DNA of 64,000 nt from Pseudomonadota bacterium (GTDB lineage Bacteria; Pseudomonadota; Gammaproteobacteria; Acidiferrobacterales; Acidiferrobacteraceae). Of the stretch, positions 7,715-14,933 are shown in pieces. The notes below the pieces were generated by a model, which worked only from the letters and a program-made list of their open reading frames with translations, did no database searches and was not told the DNA's origin. The stretch is taken from positions 1 to 64,000 of the forward strand of contig JAKAXM010000010.1 of assembly GCA_021816625.1 (NCBI GenBank), given 5' to 3'. The stretch's first letter is position 1, and each line of letters opens with the position of its first letter. Made by a program: the position numbers and the translations under genes.

Positions 7715-9277
7715 ATGGACACCCGGAAATCCTGGGCCCTGCGGCATGGGCGCGGGGGCCGGCAGGCGCCGGTCGCGATGGCGCGGGAACGGCGCGGGGC
7801 ACAGCCCGGCGTGGCCCGAGTGCCGGCGGCTGCAGACAGTGGGGTCGCGCATCCCGCCTGTCCGACGCTCCCGGGGCAGAACTGTCAGCATGCGCTGGCC
7901 GATCGGCTCGCAAACGAGCGCTTATGGCAGTGCGAGCAGGAGATCAAGGGACGGTTCGAGGCCGTAGTCCCGGTGTTGCAGGAGATCGCGGGTTTTCCGC
8001 GCAGCCCGGATTTTGCGGGACGCGCGCAGCAATTTGCGGTGGATCGGCTCGGTTTTGGACTACCGGAGGCCATGCTGAAGAACGCCTGGGTGCGGGGGCC
8101 GGATATCGGGGCCTTGCACGCAGCCGCGACCTTCTCGGCATCCATGGCGGCGGTGGCGCGATTCTCGGTGCGCATCCGCGAAGAGTTGGCGGCCGGTCAG
8201 AGTTTCGATGCGTTGTTGGTGGATTGCGGGTTTCACGCGATGGATGTGTCGGCCTGTTCGGACGGGCGGCTTAAGGGTTTGTTCCCCTACATCCTGCGGG
8301 TACCCACCTCGACGCTGGTGCGGCGGAGCGCCTTTGCGGGCACCCTTTTTGATGTGGAAGGCGATACCGAAGAGTGGCAGAACGCCGAGCTACGGCGGTT
8401 CCGGGAAGGTTATCCGACGACCGCGGATGCGAATACGCGCTATCTCAAGGTCGCGGTCTATCATCGCAGTTCGGTGGATCCGCGTCATGAAGGCTGCGCG
8501 GCACATGGCAGCGATGAACAGGCGGCCACGGAAGCGGCGCTCGAGCGGCTGAACCAGTTCCGCGGGGCGATAGAGAACGCGTTTTGCTGTGGGGCGAGCA
8601 CGGAGATCTTGCTCATTGGCGTCGATACGGACACGGACAGCATCAGGATCCATGTGCCCGACGGGGAAGGCAATCTGAGCCCCTACCGCTATGTGGATAA
8701 TGCCGACGTGTACCGGCAGACGCTTGGCTTGGATCAGGACCGGGCCTGTCTTGCGGTGTATGAGGCGATCGAGGCGGCCAGCGATAGGGAAGGCTGGGGT
8801 CAGGGCAAGGGTAGGCCCCATGATGGGATGCGGCGACTGATTGCGACGCTACTCATCAATAACCTAAGCCAGATCGAGTATGTGGGACAGTATCATGGCG
8901 GGTGGTATGCCGACGCCGGCCATGGGGAGTATTTCGTAGGCGTGGGAGACGGGTTTCAGGAGGTACAGGTCCGGAATATCTCCTACTACGCGCATCTCGA
9001 CACGGTCGAAGAGGGTGCGGCCGATCTGGATGTCGGGGTGAAGATCTTTAATAAGCTTAACCTAAGCCGCGGCTTGCCCATCCCGATGATGCTGCGGTAT
9101 CGCTTCGATGCCCGGGTACCGGGAAGTTGTGAGCGGGTGAAGGAGAAGGTCCGCCGGGTGGCGACGGCGATCCGTCAGCGGTATGCGGATCTCGCGGGGC
9201 AGAACCTGTTGTACCTGCATGGCAGTATTCAGGACCTGCCGCTGGGCAGTGGTTTGGAGGAGGTCGGCCTGTCATGA
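7715..9277 (+). CDS. csoSCA: Carboxysomal (epsilon/beta-like) carbonic anhydrase CsoSCA
   Basis: A 520-residue carboxysome shell-associated carbonic anhydrase (CsoS3), which turns bicarbonate into CO2 inside the shell. An unstructured N-terminal segment (about 1-55) probably tethers it to RuBisCO. A helical domain and a catalytic domain follow, with DCGFHAMDVSACSDGR (170-185), CAAHGSDEQ (261-269) and FCCGAS (290-295), which hold the conserved Cys/His zinc and active-site residues, and ILLIGVDTDTDSIRIHVPD. The C-terminal domain is the non-catalytic beta-CA-like half. The ATG has no good Shine-Dalgarno sequence, and a small GCCCC-CTC-GGGGC hairpin (7697-7709) lies just upstream. It overlaps csoS4A by 4 nt. 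Confidence 0.95.
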   Translation: MDTRKSWALRHGRGGRQAPVAMARERRGAQPGVARVPAAADSGVAHPACPTLPGQNCQHALADRLANERLWQCEQEIKGRFEAVVPVLQEIAGFPRSPDFAGRAQQFAVDRLGFGLPEAMLKNAWVRGPDIGALHAAATFSASMAAVARFSVRIREELAAGQSFDALLVDCGFHAMDVSACSDGRLKGLFPYILRVPTSTLVRRSAFAGTLFDVEGDTEEWQNAELRRFREGYPTTADANTRYLKVAVYHRSSVDPRHEGCAAHGSDEQAATEAALERLNQFRGAIENAFCCGASTEILLIGVDTDTDSIRIHVPDGEGNLSPYRYVDNADVYRQTLGLDQDRACLAVYEAIEAASDREGWGQGKGRPHDGMRRLIATLLINNLSQIEYVGQYHGGWYADAGHGEYFVGVGDGFQEVQVRNISYYAHLDTVEEGAADLDVGVKIFNKLNLSRGLPIPMMLRYRFDARVPGSCERVKEKVRRVATAIRQRYADLAGQNLLYLHGSIQDLPLGSGLEEVGLS

Positions 9278-9525
9278 AGATTATGCGGGTTGAAAAGACA
9301 TTGGTGTCGACCAACCGCATTGCGGAAATGGGGCATCGCCCTTTGCTCGTAGTCCAGGACAAGGAGGGCGGGCCGCGTTCGGTGGCGGTAGACGCGGTCG
9401 GGTGTATCCCGGGGGACTGGGTGATTTGCGTGGGGTCTTCGGCGGCCCGTGAGGCGGCCGGGAGCAAGGAATACCCGTCGGATCTCACCATCATCGGGAT
9501 CATCGACAACTGGGGCCCGGAGTGA
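9274..9525 (+). CDS. csoS4A: Carboxysome vertex protein CsoS4A
   Basis: An 83-residue member of the EutN/CcmL family whose pentamers close the vertices of the icosahedral shell. It starts MKIMRVEKTLVSTNRI and contains GDWVICVGSSAAREA, typical of the family. The ATG overlaps the csoSCA stop (ATGA), so translation is probably coupled. The paralogue csoS4B follows after 1 nt. Confidence 0.94.
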   Translation: MKIMRVEKTLVSTNRIAEMGHRPLLVVQDKEGGPRSVAVDAVGCIPGDWVICVGSSAAREAAGSKEYPSDLTIIGIIDNWGPE

Positions 9526-9526
9526 G

Positions 9527-9772
9527 ATGGAAATCATGCGGGTCGTTTCGGATCTGGTGGTGACACGGCGGATTCCGGGGTTGAAGCAGAGTTCGCTACG
9601 GGTGTTGCGGGATGGCGCGGGCCGTTTGAACGTGGCCACCGATCCGGTAGGGGTTCCTGCCGGGAAGTGGGTCTTTACGGTGGCGGGATCGGCGGCGCGC
9701 TATGCGCAAGGGGACTTCGAGGTCCTGACCGATCTGACCATTGGCGGGATTATCGATTTTTGGGAGCCGTAA
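9527..9772 (+). CDS. csoS4B: Carboxysome vertex protein CsoS4B
   Basis: An 81-residue EutN/CcmL-family pentamer protein. The ATG at 9527, one base after the csoS4A stop, is chosen because it yields MEIMRVVSDLVVTRRI, colinear with CsoS4A; an upstream in-frame start at 9449 would lie inside csoS4A and add residues without family similarity. GKWVFTVAGSAARYA is conserved. It is the minor second vertex protein usually paired with CsoS4A. Confidence 0.93.
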   Translation: MEIMRVVSDLVVTRRIPGLKQSSLRVLRDGAGRLNVATDPVGVPAGKWVFTVAGSAARYAQGDFEVLTDLTIGGIIDFWEP

Positions 9773-9812
9773 GGCGGGTTTTTGGACAAGGTCCGGATAG
9801 GAGGGACGAGAA

Positions 9813-10109
9813 ATGGCAGATGTAACGGGTATTGCGTTGGGCATGATCGAGACACGTGGCCTCGTGCCGGCCATTGAGGCGGCGGATGCCATGACCAAGG
9901 CGGCGGAAGTGCGCCTGATCGGTCGGCAGTTCGTCGGCGGTGGTTATGTCACGGTTTTGGTGCGTGGTGAGACGGGTGCGGTAAACGCCGCCGTCCGTGC
10001 CGGCGCCGATGCCTGTGAGCGCGTGGGCGACGGGCTCGTCTCGGCGCACATCATCGCGCGGGTACACTCCGAGGTGGAGAACATCCTGCCTAAGGCCCCC
10101 AGCGCCTAA
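9813..10109 (+). CDS. csoS1: Carboxysome shell hexamer protein CsoS1 (copy 1)
   Basis: A 98-residue single BMC-domain protein whose hexamers tile the shell facets. It shows GIALGMIETRGLVPAIEAAD, the pore-side FVGGGY loop and AHIIARVHSEVENILP. AGGAGG lies 8 nt upstream. The coding sequence is base-for-base identical to the next copy at 10150-10446, so which is csoS1C and which csoS1A is only a matter of order (compare csoS1C-csoS1A-csoS1B in Halothiobacillus). Confidence 0.97.
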   Translation: MADVTGIALGMIETRGLVPAIEAADAMTKAAEVRLIGRQFVGGGYVTVLVRGETGAVNAAVRAGADACERVGDGLVSAHIIARVHSEVENILPKAPSA

Positions 10110-10149
10110 ATAGCGCCGGGTCTGGGCTTAATGTAAGGAGATCGAGAAA

Positions 10150-10446
10150 ATGGCAGATGTAACGGGTATTGCGTTGGGCATGATCGAGACACGTGGCCTC
10201 GTGCCGGCCATTGAGGCGGCGGATGCCATGACCAAGGCGGCGGAAGTGCGCCTGATCGGTCGGCAGTTCGTCGGCGGTGGTTATGTCACGGTTTTGGTGC
10301 GTGGTGAGACGGGTGCGGTAAACGCCGCCGTCCGTGCCGGCGCCGATGCCTGTGAGCGCGTGGGCGACGGGCTCGTCTCGGCGCACATCATCGCGCGGGT
10401 ACACTCCGAGGTGGAGAACATCCTGCCTAAGGCCCCCAGCGCCTAA
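10150..10446 (+). CDS. csoS1: Carboxysome shell hexamer protein CsoS1 (copy 2)
   Basis: The protein (98 residues) and the 297-bp coding sequence are both identical to copy 1. It has its own ribosome-binding site (AAGGAG, 9 nt upstream), and the 40-bp intergenic sequence differs from that before copy 1. Identity of third codon positions points to very recent duplication or ongoing gene conversion. Two copies raise gene dosage of the most abundant shell protein. Confidence 0.97.
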   Translation: MADVTGIALGMIETRGLVPAIEAADAMTKAAEVRLIGRQFVGGGYVTVLVRGETGAVNAAVRAGADACERVGDGLVSAHIIARVHSEVENILPKAPSA

Positions 10447-10478
10447 GGGCGATCCGGGTTAAGCGGCGCGGGCGAGGT

Positions 10479-10501
10479 TTGGGCGTGCGCGACACGCCCA
10501 A
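10479..10501 (+). terminator. Intra-operon hairpin between csoS1 copies 2 and 3
   Basis: TTGGGCGTG (10479-10487), loop CGCGA, CACGCCCAA (10493-10501): a perfect 9-bp stem in the 118-bp gap. There is no T-tract, so full termination is unlikely. Protection of the upstream mRNA 3' end or partial attenuation before the minor third shell gene is plausible. Confidence 0.45.
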
Positions 10502-10564
10502 GGCTTCGGATTTCGGGGCGCGGCGGACCTGGTCAATGAATCGACGGATTCGAGGAGAGTAGGG

Positions 10565-10903
10565 ATGGCAGCTCTGACGGGTATTGCGTTGGGCATGATC
10601 GAGACACGTGGCCTCGTGCCGGCCATTGAGGCGGCGGATGCCATGACCAAGGCGGCGGAAGTGCGCCTGATCGGTCGGCAGTTCGTCGGCGGTGGTTATG
10701 TCACGGTTTTGGTGCGTGGTGAGACGGGTGCGGTAAACGCCGCCGTCCGTGCCGGCGCCGATGCCTGTGAGCGCGTGGGCGACGGGCTCGTCTCGGCGCA
10801 CATCATCGCGCGGGTACACTCCGAGGTGGAAAAGATCCTGCCGACCCGGCCGGAAGGCCATGGCGGTGGCAGAGATGGTGACGTGACGGGTAACCTGAGC
10901 TAA
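10565..10903 (+). CDS. csoS1B: Carboxysome shell protein CsoS1B-like, with C-terminal extension
   Basis: A 112-residue BMC-domain shell protein. Residues 4-89 are the same as in the two shorter copies, but the start is MAALTG and the end is extended by a Gly-rich tail (PEGHGGGRDGDVTGNLS). CsoS1B of other alpha-carboxysomes also carries a short C-terminal extension and is a minor shell protein. The tail ends in VTGN, the same motif used repeatedly in CsoS2. GAGGAG lies upstream of the ATG, after a 118-bp gap with a hairpin. Confidence 0.94.
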   Translation: MAALTGIALGMIETRGLVPAIEAADAMTKAAEVRLIGRQFVGGGYVTVLVRGETGAVNAAVRAGADACERVGDGLVSAHIIARVHSEVEKILPTRPEGHGGGRDGDVTGNLS

Positions 10904-10913
10904 GGCCCTGGCC

Positions 10914-11348
10914 ATGGTGCGCAATCATCCACGCATCATAGGGTTTCTCGGGCAAGGCCTCAGTCACGAATATGGTGCGGTCCAGCAGTATCTGACGCAG
11001 GCGAGTCTCTGCACTTTATGGGGGCTCGAGGATTGGGCTGCGACCTTCCGTAAGGAGGCGCAGGAAGAGCTGGGCCATGCGGACCTGCTGAGCCAGCATC
11101 TGCTGTTGAGGGGCATAGCGCCGGGAGCGGGGGCGCTGAATCCGGCACGCCCGGGGCGCGATTTACGCCAGATGCTGGACTATGATGTCGATATGGAGCG
11201 CGCTGCGGTCAATCTCTATGCCGAGGCCGCGAGTGTGGCGGACAGACTGCGCGAAAGCGAGGTCGCGGCGCTGTTTGCGCGGTTGCGCCAGGATGAAGAA
11301 GAGCATCTAGCGCACTTGCAGCAGACCTTGGCTCGGATGGGTGCATAG
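10914..11348 (+). CDS. Bacterioferritin-like diiron protein of the cso operon
   Basis: A 144-residue four-helix ferritin-like protein. Both diiron half-sites are intact: Glu19 with Glu52 and His55 (EELGH), and Glu94 with the ExxH in DEEEH (about 127-130), so a ferroxidase-type centre is likely. Bacterioferritin-like genes commonly sit after csoS1 in alpha-carboxysome operons; their role there is not established. Start is the ATG at 10914, 10 bp after csoS1B. Iron homeostasis or protection of the carboxysome from oxidation are guesses. Confidence 0.88.
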   Translation: MVRNHPRIIGFLGQGLSHEYGAVQQYLTQASLCTLWGLEDWAATFRKEAQEELGHADLLSQHLLLRGIAPGAGALNPARPGRDLRQMLDYDVDMERAAVNLYAEAASVADRLRESEVAALFARLRQDEEEHLAHLQQTLARMGA

Positions 11349-11366
11349 CGATGGGGAGGGCGGCTT

Positions 11367-11642
11367 ATGGCAGATGTCCCTGAAAGCTGCCCCGAGGGTT
11401 GGCAGGAGCAGCCGCGGCCGTTAGCCTGGAATCGGCGTTTTGAGTTTAATGACTACGCCCAGACACGGCGCTTCCTGGATCTACTGGCCGAGGTCTCGGC
11501 GGCGAGCGGCCATTATCCGAGCCTGAACTTCGCCCGTACCCACGTCGTGGTGACGATTCAGTTCGAGGGCGGAGGCGTCGATCCCGCCCTGCGGGCCCTT
11601 GCGCAAGCGGCCGATGAGTGCGCTCGGCGGGTCCGAGGCTAG
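11367..11642 (+). CDS. RuBisCO assembly factor acRAF (PCD-like)
   Basis: A 91-residue protein of the pterin-4a-carbinolamine dehydratase fold. In carboxysome operons this paralogue (acRAF) acts as a RuBisCO chaperone rather than a dehydratase. WNRRFEFNDYAQTRRFLDLL and SGHYPSLNFARTHVVVTI fit the fold; the dehydratase active-site histidine cluster is not complete. It lies between the bacterioferritin-like gene and mcdA, as in Halothiobacillus-type operons. Confidence 0.85.
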   Translation: MADVPESCPEGWQEQPRPLAWNRRFEFNDYAQTRRFLDLLAEVSAASGHYPSLNFARTHVVVTIQFEGGGVDPALRALAQAADECARRVRG

Positions 11643-11645
11643 GCC

Positions 11646-12269
11646 ATGAACGCGCGCCGGATCGCCCTATTTAACAGCAAGGGCGGCTGTGGTAAGACCA
11701 CCTTGTCTTGGAATTTGGCGATGGGCCTGGCGCGGCGGGCGCCGACGCTCTTGCTCGACGCTGACCCCCAGGGGAGCACTGGCGACTGGGCAGACTGGTC
11801 GCGTGACAGGCAGGAATTCGCGATCGATGTCCGCGACTGGCCGCTCGACCCGGCGGTCTCGTCTACAGCCTATACCTATGTCGTCTATGACTGCCCGCCG
11901 CAGAGCGACTTGACGCGTGTTGGGCCGATCATGGAGGACTGCGATATCGTCTTGTTGCCGGTATTGCCGTCGCCCTTGGATCTGTGGGCGAGCCGGCGCA
12001 GCGCCGAGCTTCTGCAAGAGGTGCGGGCGCGGCGGCCCGGGCTGCAGGCGTATTTTGTGCTGAATCAGGTCGAGGCGCAAAGCGCCCTGTCGCGGGCCGC
12101 CCGGGCGGCCATGGCGGAGATGGGGGTACCGGTCCTGGGCGCACCCATCGGCCGGCGCGCGGTGTACCGTAGCGCGGCCGTCGAAGGTCTGAGCGTCTAC
12201 CAAATGGGTAAGCGCGGGGCGGCGGCCGTAGACGAGATGGAGCACCTGATTGAGGAGATCCTGAAATGA
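11646..12269 (+). CDS. mcdA: ParA-type ATPase positioning carboxysomes (McdA)
   Basis: A 207-residue ParA/MinD-family ATPase. It has the deviant Walker A SKGGCGKTT (11-19, with the signature lysine Lys12), Walker A' LLLDADPQGS (36-44) and a Walker B-like YVVYDCPPQ. ATP-dependent binding to the nucleoid by McdA distributes carboxysomes along the cell. The adjacent small gene at 12266 overlaps by 4 nt and fits McdB, its partner, which supports this over a plasmid-partition role. It starts 3 nt after acRAF. Confidence 0.9.
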   Translation: MNARRIALFNSKGGCGKTTLSWNLAMGLARRAPTLLLDADPQGSTGDWADWSRDRQEFAIDVRDWPLDPAVSSTAYTYVVYDCPPQSDLTRVGPIMEDCDIVLLPVLPSPLDLWASRRSAELLQEVRARRPGLQAYFVLNQVEAQSALSRAARAAMAEMGVPVLGAPIGRRAVYRSAAVEGLSVYQMGKRGAAAVDEMEHLIEEILK

Positions 12270-12469
12270 GCAATCTGGAAAGCAAACTGAGCGCAAGCCT
12301 GCAAAACCCGCGGCGCCGCCCGGGCGCCGACAAAGGCCACGAGGCGGGCAACGGGCCCGAGGAGAAGAAGGCCGCCGAGGCACGCGCCCCGGCACCCGGG
12401 CGCGAGGTCGCGGATCTCAACGCCGGCGGCGGTCGCGGGGTGAACCCTCCGCGGATCTGGCCGGACTGA
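12266..12469 (+). CDS. mcdB: Carboxysome positioning adaptor McdB (alpha type)
   Basis: A 67-residue, highly charged and probably disordered protein, rich in Pro, Ala and Gly. It has no recognisable fold, but its position directly after mcdA with an ATGA overlap, its size and its C-terminal RIWPD (a Trp-containing end typical of alpha-carboxysome McdB proteins) support the assignment. It is thought to link McdA to the carboxysome surface. Confidence 0.8.
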   Translation: MSNLESKLSASLQNPRRRPGADKGHEAGNGPEEKKAAEARAPAPGREVADLNAGGGRGVNPPRIWPD

Positions 12470-12516
12470 GACCCTCGTTTAAGGGTCGTGCCGTGAGCAG
12501 CGCCGGCCGGCGCTGC
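12470..12516 (+). terminator. Two hairpins between mcdB and cbbO
   Basis: GACCC (12470-12474)/GGGTC (12483-12487) is followed by a perfect 20-bp palindrome GCAGCGCCGGCCGGCGCTGC (12497-12516). GGGGGTCATTTATC follows, which is not a proper U-tract. This may partly end transcription of the shell operon or stabilise its mRNA, separating it from cbbO and the dab genes. Confidence 0.45.
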
Positions 12517-12553
12517 GGGGGTCATTTATCTAAAACATCAGGGTGCCGAACGC

Positions 12554-14908
12554 ATGGCCATACAATTGGCGGACTACCCGGAGGTCCTCGAGGACTTAGG
12601 CGAGCACGCCGGCGAGGTCCTGGCCGCCAATTGGCATGAGGCCGCGCGGGTATTTTCGCGGCGGGGCTTAGAGGCCTACCTACAGGGGGCCGCAAGCCTC
12701 AAGGCTTTGGGGCGGGGCACGGACCTCGTCATCGCCTTCATCGAAAGCGCGCCTCTGGTGGCCCGCGAGATCGGTGAGCAGGCGGTGTCGGAGTTGCTGT
12801 CCACCGCGATCCGCATGTATTCAAAGACCAGCGCCGAGGTCCTCGTGCTGTTCTTCTCGACGGCCCCGGTTGTCGCCCGCCGCCTGGGCGAGATCGATCT
12901 ATTCCGCGCCTACCTCCTGCTACTCGATCAGTTGCTCGCCCAGGCGCCGCGCGGCGTGCGCCCCATGTTGGGTAAGATCGAGGTCTTGCTGAGCCATATG
13001 ACCTTAGGCGGCCTGCGCCGGTGGGCCATGTGGGGGGTGTCGGCGTACCGGAGTGATTTCGCAGCCCAGGCGGATTTCTTCGGCCTGGTAAGTCCGCAGT
13101 CGCAGGCGGTGATGCAACAGGAGCGCCGGGGCGTCTTGTTCATCGACGTTCAAAGGCGTCTTATCATGTATCTGCGCGCGCTCTGGGGCCGGGATTTCTT
13201 TCTGCGGCCGACCTCGGGCGATTTCGAGAGCCGTGAGGGTTACCGGCCCTATATCGAGAACTACTTCATTCATGTCCCGGACGCCTATGACGACTGGGAG
13301 AATGCCCGTTCGCAGCGCGTAAGCGCCCTCGAGTTGTTTCGGGCCGCCGTCGCGCATGCCGCCGCCCACGTGGTCTTATCTCATTTCGATAGCCGGTTCG
13401 AGATCGCAACGCCTGCGCAGCGACTCTGGATCGGCGTGCTCGAGGACGCCTATGTCGAGCGGCGCGCCGTCGCGCAGTTTCCGGGGCTCTTTCCCTTGTG
13501 GCGGCAGCTCGCGACGGTACCGGCTACGGTGACGCAGGAGGAGCAGCCAGATCTTCCGGCGCTCCTCGATCGTTGCGCGCTTGCCCTTATGGATCCGGAT
13601 TATCGGGATAGCGATTCCTTGGTTGCCGAGTGCCGCGCCGCCTACGCAGGGCTGGGCGAGGACGACGAGGACCGCTATACGCGCTTGCAGGCCGCAGCTG
13701 AGCGTTTGAGTGCCGCAGCGGCGGCCCGCGGGCTTACCTTCAAGCCGAGCGCCGATAGCACGGCCATCCCTTACCGCGACGATAACCGTTACCTGTGGAC
13801 GGCACCCGCATCTCACGGTCTCACCGACGTCCTGGGTGGCAGCGCGCCCCAGGTTCGCAAGTATGTGAGCCTCATGGAGATGCTCAATACCCTGGATGTC
13901 GAGACTGCCGGTGATGACGCTCAGGAGGTATGGGTGCTGGCCTCTGAGTTTTATGACGATGACGGCACCACCATCAATGAGCGCGAAGGCAAGGCGCCGC
14001 TGTCGCAGCCCGTGAATTACCCGGAATGGGACTACCAGACCCAACTCGAGCGCCCGCTATGGGTGACGCTCTACGAAAAACGCCCGAAGATGGGCGATCC
14101 CGCGGGCATCACCGAGTTTCTGGAGACCCAGAAGCCTCTCGTGCAGCGGCTCAAGAAGCTCATTGAAGCGGTGCAGCCGCAAGGTGTGGTGCGCCAGCGC
14201 AAGGTCGAGGATGGCGACGAAATCGACATCAACGCCGCCGTGGCCGCCTTGACCGATATCCGTATGGGACGCCAACCTGATCCGCGCATCGGTATACGGA
14301 CACGCCTGCACGTGCGCGACCTATCGGTCATGTTGCTGATCGATCTGTCGGAATCCACCAATGACACGTTGCGCTCGCGGGCCGGCGAGGATGTCACGGT
14401 CCTCGAGCTTGCGCGCGAGGCGGCAGCACTGCTCGCGGAGGCCTTGGGGCGCATCGGCGACCCTTTCATGTTGTGCGGCTTTGACTCCAACGGGCGCCAT
14501 GACGTCGAGTTTTACCGCTTCAAGGATTTCGACGCCCCGTATGACGACAAGGTCAAGGCACGGCTGGCGGGGATGGCAGGGCAGCTATCGACGCGGATGG
14601 GGGCCGCTTTGCGTCATGCCGGGCACATCATGGATCAGCGCGGCAGCCAGAAGAAGCTCGTCATCCTGCTTACAGACGGCGAGCCTGCCGATAACGACGT
14701 GCGCGACCCGCAGTACCTGCGCTATGACGCAAAGAAGGCGGTGGAGGAGCTCGCACGCAAGGGTGTACGGACTTTCTGTCTGTCGCTCGATCCTTATGCA
14801 GACGAGTATGTGTCGCGAATTTTTGGTGCCCGCAATTATCTTGTGCTGGACCATGTGGATCGTCTGCCGGAAAAGCTTCCGCAGCTTTACTTGGCGATGA
14901 CCAAATAA
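12554..14908 (+). CDS. cbbO: RuBisCO activase accessory protein CbbO (VWA domain)
   Basis: A 784-residue CbbO. It works with the AAA+ ring CbbQ to remove inhibitory sugar phosphates from RuBisCO. The N-terminal 400 residues form the helical, RuBisCO/CbbQ-binding part. The C-terminal von Willebrand A domain (about 590-780) has an intact MIDAS: DLSES with Asp597, Ser599 and Ser601, and later LLTDGEPADND. It starts 84 bp after mcdB, behind two hairpins. Unusually, cbbQ is not adjacent but lies about 6 kb downstream after the dab genes. Confidence 0.93.
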   Translation: MAIQLADYPEVLEDLGEHAGEVLAANWHEAARVFSRRGLEAYLQGAASLKALGRGTDLVIAFIESAPLVAREIGEQAVSELLSTAIRMYSKTSAEVLVLFFSTAPVVARRLGEIDLFRAYLLLLDQLLAQAPRGVRPMLGKIEVLLSHMTLGGLRRWAMWGVSAYRSDFAAQADFFGLVSPQSQAVMQQERRGVLFIDVQRRLIMYLRALWGRDFFLRPTSGDFESREGYRPYIENYFIHVPDAYDDWENARSQRVSALELFRAAVAHAAAHVVLSHFDSRFEIATPAQRLWIGVLEDAYVERRAVAQFPGLFPLWRQLATVPATVTQEEQPDLPALLDRCALALMDPDYRDSDSLVAECRAAYAGLGEDDEDRYTRLQAAAERLSAAAAARGLTFKPSADSTAIPYRDDNRYLWTAPASHGLTDVLGGSAPQVRKYVSLMEMLNTLDVETAGDDAQEVWVLASEFYDDDGTTINEREGKAPLSQPVNYPEWDYQTQLERPLWVTLYEKRPKMGDPAGITEFLETQKPLVQRLKKLIEAVQPQGVVRQRKVEDGDEIDINAAVAALTDIRMGRQPDPRIGIRTRLHVRDLSVMLLIDLSESTNDTLRSRAGEDVTVLELAREAAALLAEALGRIGDPFMLCGFDSNGRHDVEFYRFKDFDAPYDDKVKARLAGMAGQLSTRMGAALRHAGHIMDQRGSQKKLVILLTDGEPADNDVRDPQYLRYDAKKAVEELARKGVRTFCLSLDPYADEYVSRIFGARNYLVLDHVDRLPEKLPQLYLAMTK

Positions 14909-14933
14909 CGTTCGAGGGGGACAGAGAGCACTC

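Larger units (their letters stand above)
9813..10446 (+). repeat. Tandem direct repeat: two identical 297-bp csoS1 genes
   Basis: Bases 9813-10109 and 10150-10446 match throughout. The third copy shares the internal block from about 10574 to 10830 and differs only at its second to fourth codons and its 3' end. Such repeats may collapse in short-read assemblies. Confidence 0.95.
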
